A DNA stretch of 64,000 bases from the NCBI GenBank assembly GCA_027579435.1, contig JANBPK010001207.1, positions 42,251-106,250 of the forward strand, read 5' to 3'. The position numbers and the translations under genes are program-made. The notes below the pieces were generated by a model. That model searched no databases, was not told the DNA's origin, and saw nothing but the letters and a program-made list of their open reading frames with translations. Shown here piece after piece: positions 56,974-64,000 of the stretch (position 1 is the stretch's first letter; every line of letters begins with the position of its first letter). The stretch is from Candolleomyces eurysporus. Lineage: Eukaryota > Basidiomycota > Agaricomycetes > Agaricales > Psathyrellaceae.

Positions 56974-59900
56974 TCACTCGTCCTTAGAACCAGGAGCTGG
57001 GGCGATGGTAACCGTTGGTTCAGTCCCTTGAACACCACCCTTAGCCCAGCGGTTCCAATGCCCATTCAGCCCTGGCTTCCCCAAGCCCGGCCGAGACGAA
57101 TAGAAGCCTGCGCCGAGTCCAGTATTTGACGTCGTTCCATTGCCTTTGTCAGTCGCCGTTGTGGTGTTCCCATCTGTGGAGTACTTCTCATGCCACTTGT
57201 ACAATTCGTCTCCCCGTTTATTCCCGAAAGTCGATCGAGAGATTTCGTTTCGAGCCTGAGCAATGTTCGCGGGCGTTATCGTACGTAGAGGAAGCTCAGG
57301 GGGAGACTTCTCCTTCTTGTCTTTGTCGTCCTTCTCTTCCGACTTCTCTTCAGTTGCAGCGTCTGACTTGGCGGAAGTGGCATCAGGCTGTTCCGTAGAT
57401 GAGGAGTCGTTTGTAGAAGAGGATACAGTCGATGGAGTAGAGGTCTTGGTCGTTGGCTCCGAGTCGAAGTTCCTCCAGTCAGGCCCGATAGCCTCTTTCA
57501 CGGAGGAGAGGGCAGCTGCAACGCAGAGATCTACACAAGACACCACATAATTCGTCAGTAAGATCAAGAGATGTCGGTTTGATTTACTGACTCTTCAAAT
57601 CGGACCCCGAGAACCCGTCTGTCTGAGCTGCTAGTTTATCGAGATCGATGTCTTCGTGCAGCGCTTCATCCTGCAAATACGATTGCAGTATAGCTGCATA
57701 GAATGTCATCGGTTAGGTCCATCAACTGGGAACAAACGGGTGTATGCACCTTTACGGGTGGGGAGGTTTGGCATGTCGACGAGAATGCGTCGAGGCATGC
57801 GTCGGAGGACGGCGAGGTCCAGATCGAAAGGCTGACGAAGGAAGGGAATGAGTGATACAGAAAGGTATGAGATGTGAATAGCGAGTGACGTACCCTGTTT
57901 GTCGCTCCGACAATGACGACGTTGTTCTCCCTGTTCTTCTTTGCAGACCGAAGGCCGTCCATTCCCTGGGCGTCAATGAAATTAGTAAAGTAATGAATTA
58001 GGCCGAGGGATGGTCGTAAACTGACCTGCATGAACTCGGTGAGCTGTGTAGAGAAAGTAGAAGGGTTCAGTCGGACGTTGGCGCAATTGAACGAGAATAG
58101 ACCCACGATATTGCGCTCCCAAGTCTTTGTACAGTCGTTACGGCTGCTAAACAACGAATCGATCTCGTCGATGAAGATGATACATGGCGCTAGCCTATGA
58201 GCGAGCTCCTACAAGTGAAGCAAGAGTGAAACCATCAGTTCATCATTCAATCCGAACGAACCCGTATATCGAGAGAAGCTAGAGATCTACTCACGAAAAC
58301 CGCAGTAACCCGCTTCTCTGATTCTCCAACCCACTTGTTATTGATATCGCTTGGCTTGATATGCAGCATCTTCGCCCGACTCGACTTGGCCAAGGCTCGA
58401 CAGAGCATCGTCTTACCCGTTCCTGGCGGCCCATAGAGCAAAATTCCGCCAATGGCCTCCTTCGCGAGAACGCCAGTATTGAAGTACTGAGGGTAGAGCA
58501 ATGGAAGGGTCACGATGGTCTTGAGCGAATCGACAATTCCTTCGTCGACGAACACGTCGGTAAAGGTAGTCGAGATTTCGTCTAGGGGAATCCCGAAAAT
58601 GTAAACGTTGTGGGAGATATAGACAGATGAACAATGCTTACCAGCGTCGATTATACAGCCTAGGAGGTCACGAGCCGTACCCTGAACGTCGTCGTAAGTA
58701 TCCTTCGGCGGTTTCTTTTCGGCTTCTTCTTCCTGTTTTTCATCGTTGGATTCTCCGGGCTCCGAATCTTTGTCCTTTTCTTCCTCAGTAGGGTCGTTGC
58801 CTTTCTCCCACTCTGATCGCTCCTTCTTTCGACGTTCGAAAGTCCTATAAGCTTCAGAGACGAGATCGATGAGCTTCGGTGGCGACGGAGGGACATCGGT
58901 AGATTCAGAATCCGGGGAAGGGGCCGCCGAAGAGGACGCGTCTGCGACAAGACCCATGGTGATTGTCACGATGGAGTTAGCATTTTCTACTTCCAACAGC
59001 GCATCGGATTGATCTTCTAGTACGCTGAGAGAGAGATGAAATTCAGATGCTAGATGGAGATGACGAGACTAAGCCTAAACTCACTTATCAAACGACCCTT
59101 CGCTCCAATCACCCTCAATCGGGCACCCTTCCTTCTCCAAACACGCCCTCAGGAGTAACTGATTCAATCTCCTGATCTTCTTGACCTTCGACGCCTTCTG
59201 CCACTCCTCGTCGCTCGCGCCAGATTTGACGTTCGCCGCGAAAACCGAAATGCTGAGCTTCTCGGTGGCCAATTCGTCGACCTTCTTGCCCCAGTCGGCG
59301 TTGAACGGGATTGGCTCCAGGCTGACTGTAGGTGAAGACCCGCGCCACGGTTGGCACGATGAACAGCTGCATCCTCCCGTCGAGCGCTCGCTCACACCCG
59401 TACGAGTATGAGTGAAGAGAGAGCTGAGGAAGAGGCTGTTCTCCTGGGTCGACGTGGGGGCGTTATTGATTTTAAGAGATTCGGAATCGTTCGTGGAACC
59501 GAAAACCAGGATCGTGGTTGGTCGGGAGGACGCTTCTACCCGAGATTCATGGAGAGACTGAACAATATGCGTTACAAGTGGTTTGGCGGTTTCGAGGATG
59601 TACTGGAAGTCACGAAGATATATGATACGTCGTGCCGGTTGCTGGGGTTTCTCTTCTGGGCTCTCTGTAGAGGGAGTAGAAAGACGAAGCAAGGTGTCAA
59701 TGAACGCGCGAGACCTTTCTGAAAGGGGCGGTTTGGTATCTTCGGGTTTGGACTCCTCTACGGCAGGAGACTCGGTGGTATCGCTCGAAGTAGATCCTGC
59801 GACGGCTGAGGCATAGATTTCATCGAGCACTTGACCCTCTGGGATGAGAAGAAAACGGTTAGCACTCGAAGAAATGGATCGTTGGAAGTGTCGTACCTTT

Positions 59901-60565
59901 TCCAAGTAAGCCCAATTTTCCAGCGGCTAGCTCAAGGGCATCAAGGACAACGACATCAGCACCTTGCTTATTAGCTACATGCCTGACCGCTGCATCAATG
60001 ATATGAGCGCCTTCCTTGGTCGGGCAGGAGAGTACCAGGCATTTCTCAGACGGAACGTCGCTGACGGACTCGGGAGTGGAGCGGGATTTCTCGGCCTTCG
60101 AAAACGCGAGAGCCGTCAGAGAATTCAGCTCTGACTGTACGGATCCCGTGAATCGAAATATAGGCAGGGCGACTTCGCCATCCTTCAAGGGTGTCGCCGC
60201 TGACGAATCGTCTCCAGCGGTCGTGGCTGATCGCGGGGTCCAGAGAAAGCGCTCGATGAAGACTGGTGGTATCATGGACGCAATGGTATCGCTGAGATGC
60301 TGTTGAGAGCAGAAGTGTTGCTGAGAAATCTTGAGAGCTTCCGAACGAATCTTTATATTGCATTCCCCGAGTCGTACACGTTCCGGCCAGATTGAGCTCT
60401 TCGGGTGATAACCCGCCTCGTACCCTCACATGGTGATGTCGCGGCCAAATGTAATTGCCTTCGAGCTATACATGGAGATGAATTTGGAGCAAAAATAAGA
60501 GATCGATCGATGAGACCCAGCGCCCGCGAACCTGCTGAGCAGCCACCGCTCACTGCAGTGCACAC
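56974..60565 (-). CDS. Large mitochondrial-type AAA+ ATPase
   Basis: Minus-strand gene with about ten exons. Exon 1 (60424-60565) begins MCTAVSGGCSAGSRALGLID and contains IARRQLHLAATS, an Arg/Ser-rich amphipathic stretch suited to mitochondrial import; an 86-bp intron (60338-60423) joins it to LKISQQHFCSQQHLSDTIASM. A ~500-residue region with no named domain follows, then the AAA+ module: GGILLYGPPGTGKTMLCRAL (Walker A, ~58415-58455), CIIFIDEIDSLFSSRND (Walker B, ~58150-58190), GMDGLRSAKKNRENN and GATNRPFDLDLAVLRRMPRR (sensor 1 and arginine finger, across an intron at ~57838-57895). The module belongs to the Msp1/ATAD1-like 'meiotic' clade. The C-terminus has an acidic Ser/Glu/Lys insertion and ends at 56974. 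Probably mitochondrial protein quality control; the exact ortholog is uncertain. Confidence 0.85.
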
Positions 60566-61899
60566 TTTGAATGGTTGTGAGTCAAGAAGATGCCGCTTAT
60601 CATGAAAGCATTCTCACCAGATTCCTGGGTGCCACATTGCCAAAGATGAATATTGATGAATGCCTATGACAGGTTGACAAAAAAGCGGATGACGTGTTGG
60701 GCGCCCATCTTTCCCGACTCCCGACGGCCCGACGGCCACCGCCTCGAGCCTCAAGGTCAAACCGGCAACGTCGGCCGCCGCTTTCCATCTGTCTTTTTGT
60801 TCAAAGTTCGTTCAACCATTTGTAGATGTACCTCGACCTTCCCCCNTCGTCTGTATGTGGGATCCATCGGCTCGTTGTATAGTTGGACGCTTGCGCGTCC
60901 ATGAATACTGCCAGCTGCATAGGACGCTCGAAAATTTACCCATCATTGACGAACTGAATCAGCTCGCGCGGGCTCTTCTTACGCAGAGCGCAAGGTCAGG
61001 TTTCCGGAACCAATTGAGAGAGGACAGAATGACCAGTCCATTCCTTCTAGTCGTCTGGAAGGGACCAAGTCGAGGTCGATCCACAACCTTTCCGTTCAAA
61101 ACGTTGTCGATGAATGCCGGGAATTCGTTTCCTCCAAGGCGCTACTGGAGCTTCTACGGTCGCTGCGTATAAACGCTCATCGACCACTTGAGGTGTATTG
61201 AAGTGGATAGCATAGCTTCTCTTCAATACACCTAGTACTGTAAACGACGTCGACGAGAGTAGATCGTTGCGCTTTGTGCTTGGCATGCCTTGATCCCTGT
61301 GCTTCATCATACTCCCCCATCAACAGCAAGTCAACCTGATTGCCATTACGTCTGTATCTGAGAGGAAATTACGTTCAGGAATTGGACCAAATCTGGTTAA
61401 TACTACTAGTACTACCTCCAATGTTATATGCCTGCGCTTATTTTGACAGCATTCATGTCCCGCAAACACCTGATCGCCCGGGCCTCGTGGTGTGCTCAAT
61501 TGGAATATCGTCGAGTCAGGACTTGATAGATGGCATCATTACTTCCTCTCCTGACTGAAGTCACTGGCACGAGTTCATGCAAGAAAGTTCTGGAATCCGT
61601 TAACCTTCGTCTTGATGTCCCTGGCGCCGGATACCCCAATGGGTCTGGAGGCAGTCCTAGCCACGATAGAATCACTCGTTCGTGTTTGAAACTCCATTCG
61701 ATCATTGAATACTCCAACGAACTGTGCCTCTTCTCCCGTCCGGCAGCAGAAGTGATAGCTAGCATGTTTAGTTCCAGATCGCACTAGCGACCGCTCTTCG
61801 CGGCCTTGCTGTTACTGTGCAAAGTCATCGTGAAAATGGGCGCTCTATGGCATTCTATCTGGACAGGCCGAGGACGAACAGCTAGCACTAGGGCTGGTT
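60566..61899. other. Gene-poor region
   Basis: No supported gene. One N at 60845 follows a run of five C. A perfect 13-bp inverted repeat lies at 61191-61233 (listed separately). ORFs are short and conflicting. Confidence 0.4.
61191..61233. repeat. Perfect 13-bp inverted repeat (hairpin)
   Basis: AGGTGTATTGAAG at 61191-61203 is answered by its exact reverse complement at 61221-61233, with a 17-base loop. It lies in a gene-free stretch and could be a transcript hairpin, the footprint of a small foldback element or chance. Confidence 0.6.
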
Positions 61900-62118
61900 T
61901 TGGTGAAGGTCATGAATGATCGCAAACATTCCGATGTGTATAGTACCGTTGTCACAGGCTACCCCGAAGCGCCGATAGCAGCTGTGCAAGAGCAGTGGAT
62001 CTCAGTCCAGGTGGGCATTCAATCTGCACATCTTGCGGGTGACACGCAAATTGACTTCGAGGAGCGGACGGATATACCTGTCGGCATGTGCAGCAATCTT
62101 AAGGTGTGTAACCTTTGA
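61900..62118 (+). pseudogene. MYND-protein gene fragment
   Basis: A 72-codon frame whose end, DIPVGMCSNLKV, matches DIPIHMCSNLKV at the end of exon 1 of the intact MYND gene, including the GT donor position; DNA words GGATATACCT and ATGTGCAGCAA are shared. Upstream residues are only weakly similar, and no MYND exon 2 (CSRCHTAIYC) follows in the next ~150 bases. Read as a decayed or rearranged fragment of a second MYND gene. Confidence 0.6.
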
Positions 62119-63195
62119 TAGTACCAGTTCATTTCCAATAGCTGTGAAATCTAGCTCATATAGTATCGTAGACAGGCGGCCTAAACCCGCTCAATCGACC
62201 ACACGACAGTCTATTGCTCGAAATTTAACCAAGAGGAAAATTGACACGCTTCTCACTCACACGAGTATCTTCATCTCCGAGAGATGTACAGAGACTCTTT
62301 CCTACAATACTCCCTCTCCTAGCCTTTGATCTGCTTTACTGTCCGACTAGCTCGCTCGTTTAGAAAGTGGGGCCAACGGTGGAAAATGGATATCCTCAGT
62401 ATGAAGAAAAATCGTCTAACTCATCTCGAAAATGCTGCCATGGCGGCCTCTCAAGCGTCTCTCGGGACAATGAAAACATACCAACACCAGCCAACGTCGA
62501 CCCTACCCAGTTTCTTCCTGCGCTAAAATGAGAGCATATTGAAATATAATCCCAGCACTCAAACCGCGCTTTCAACCGATCGTTCGCCGTTTGGAGAAGA
62601 GGATGATCCCGCTAGCCGAAGCCTGAAGGTGTCTTGGGGTTTAATTCAAGGAACTCGGTTTACCGGCTTGCGATGATCAATTTAGATGTGGAGTGACCTG
62701 TGAAAGAACGAAATGAGGCCTTGAATAGTATTCAGAGGACCAGGTTAGGCTTTCTTAGTAGTATTTAGTGTTCTCCGTGTCTGATCTCGTCGTTTATTTG
62801 TAAGCCAAAGCCTCTCAGTGCCAAGCTTTGGCGCAAGCTGGGAGCCAGAATCTTTCCCAAAGAGCAGGAATATGTCATGGTCATGTATTCACCTCAAGCG
62901 AGAGTTGATCTCGCATCAGTGGACTCCGCAGCTGGTTTTCCTCCCGTCGCGTCAAACTTGGAACCAGCCACAGGGCGGAAGATATTGCTACTTCCCCAGC
63001 TCGACCGACTTGAGGTGCAGTATCTTGGGTTTATTGCACCCCAATGCCGTGAGCGACGCCAGAATTCAGGTTTTCTTGTTGTCTCTCGAGTTGCAGTGTT
63101 CGCCAGGACTTCGTATTCGACTACGCTGTGGCGCTGGCTATGCTTGCCAAAGACGAATCTACTATGAGCGAACCGCATGACGAGAGCTTTCACCT
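62119..63195. other. Gene-poor region
   Basis: Short ORFs on both strands (62033-62526, 62818-63180) without domains. No gene supported. Confidence 0.4.
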
Positions 63196-63480
63196 TTGGT
63201 GGGAGGAGTGGTGCACGAAACAAGGGTAGTGATCGACCGGCTAGTGGTGCAGTACTCGCTATAACCACCCATGGGGTGGGCAAACCTATCGGCGCACCAG
63301 GACACGCACCAGGACATTTGCACCACTCTCTCACTTGTTTTGCACCACTCCACTACTACCGTTGCACCACTCCACCACTACCGTTGCACCACTCCCTCAC
63401 TTCAACTTCACCACTCCGTACGTCGGTCAACGGTCACATCAGGTCACAAAGCGTCACATCCTAGTCACATCCTGTTACCC
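63196..63480. repeat. GCACCACTC tract with 22-bp tandem repeats
   Basis: TGCACCACTC begins at 63319, 63341, 63363 and 63385, exactly 22 bp apart, with a fifth variant (TTCACCACTC) at 63407. The reverse complement GAGTGGTGCA occurs once at ~63204. Immediately right, 63430-63475, the word GTCACA recurs four times (GTCACATC three times). The same GTGCACCACTC core reappears in the 44-bp repeats at the window edge, so the two arrays probably belong to one element or repeat-rich domain. Confidence 0.7.
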
Positions 63481-63860
63481 GACGCGCCCACAGCCCGCCC
63501 TCGGTGCCTTCGCGTGTCATCGTCCTTTCTCCATCAGGAAGCACTACCCGTCGATCGAGAACCTGCCAGCGGAGGCCAATCCAAGACTTCTTTGCCCATT
63601 GGGGCATTGGTTGCTTAAGATTATCTCTCCTGCTTCGCTATATGTTTTTTTTGTGTTCGCTTTTTTTGGGTCCTGCTTGGTTTTCACTTTGGCGATCTGT
63701 GCGTCAAGTATCACTGTACTCCTACATGTATCTATTACTTAAATATGGCTCGAATATCGGCCCATGGGCTCCATAGACATAACGCAATGAGGTGTGGCTG
63801 AGAGCGAGGAGGGCGAGGAAAAACAAACAAAATGGCCCACCAAGTGATGCAAACGTCGTT
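63481..63860. other. Spacer between the two repeat arrays
   Basis: About 380 bp with ORFs up to 135 codons (63335-63742, Ser/Thr/Pro- then Phe-rich) that look compositional. No gene supported; it may be internal sequence of the repeat-bearing element. Confidence 0.35.
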
Positions 63861-64000
63861 GAGAGTAGTGAAAAATCTGACGAACGGGTGCACCACTCAC
63901 AGTTCAGAGTAGTACAAAAGCTGATGAACGGGTGCACCACTCACAGTTGAGAGTAGTACAAAAACTGACGAACGGATGCACCACTCACAGTTGAGAGTAG
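63861..64000. repeat. 44-bp tandem repeats at window edge
   Basis: Units start at 63861, 63905, 63949 and 63993, precisely 44 bp apart, each beginning GAGAGTAGT or CAGAGTAGT and ending GTGCACCACTCACAGTT (ATGCACC in the third). The array runs off the window, so its copy number is unknown. Units differ at only a few positions, which suggests recent amplification or homogenisation. Confidence 0.9.

Noticed and set aside
63319..64000. CRISPR-like array
   Set aside because: Repeats are contiguous or fixed-period with no unique spacers, and the genome is eukaryotic.

Overview
The window looks like nuclear DNA of a mushroom-forming basidiomycete (Agaricomycetes). The genes are broken by short GT-AG introns (about 47-86 bp). 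Several families are typical of that group: a DUF6533 seven-helix membrane protein, a second fungal 7TM family, a WW-like/membrane family carrying an HPEGVRYF motif, MYND proteins with a long helical N-terminus, and TPR-CHAT proteins. Only a few genes look like conserved housekeeping genes: a Dap1/MAPR-type cytochrome b5-fold protein (41.2 kb) and a large mitochondrial-type AAA+ ATPase (57.0-60.6 kb). The rest is accessory and strongly shaped by local duplication.

Layout. 0.8-7.4 kb: a single-pass membrane protein, an F-box protein and a DUF6533 protein. 7.4-10.4 kb: no supported gene. 10.3-21.8 kb: a tandem segmental duplication of about 4 kb. Unit A (about 10.34-14.32 kb) carries an intact 7TM gene, a coiled-coil/split Zn2Cys6-like gene and the truncated 5' end of a membrane-protein gene. 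Unit B (about 14.32-18.74 kb) carries a decayed 7TM copy, a second zinc-type gene and the complete membrane-protein gene, which runs on to 21.8 kb. 22-25 kb: an unrecognised protein and a third zinc-type gene. 25.7-29.8 kb (minus): TPR-CHAT gene A. 30.3-35.5 kb: two tandem secreted class C beta-lactamase-like serine hydrolase genes with a piece of a MYND gene between them, then the intact MYND gene (35.8-38.2 kb, minus). 39-40.5 kb: the fourth zinc-type gene. 41.2 kb: Dap1-like gene. 43.1-47.5 kb: TPR-CHAT gene B. 49.3-51.8 kb: WW-like/membrane gene. 52.7-56.8 kb: TPR-CHAT gene C, a close inverted paralog of A. 57-60.6 kb: AAA+ ATPase. 60.6-64 kb: gene-poor, with a MYND relic and short tandem repeats (22 bp and 44 bp periods) that run off the right edge.

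The most interesting content is the set of three TPR-CHAT (caspase-like) genes with apparently intact His/Cys dyads, and the four-member coiled-coil plus widely spaced Zn2Cys6-like family. CHAT proteases act in regulated cell death and immunity in other systems; no obvious substrate such as a gasdermin is visible here. Five single Ns occur, most of them at homopolymers. Removing three of them (19420, 34757, 39218) restores reading frames, so homopolymer indels in this assembly deserve suspicion. Exon joins were worked out by hand; where exon lengths sum to a multiple of three this is stated.
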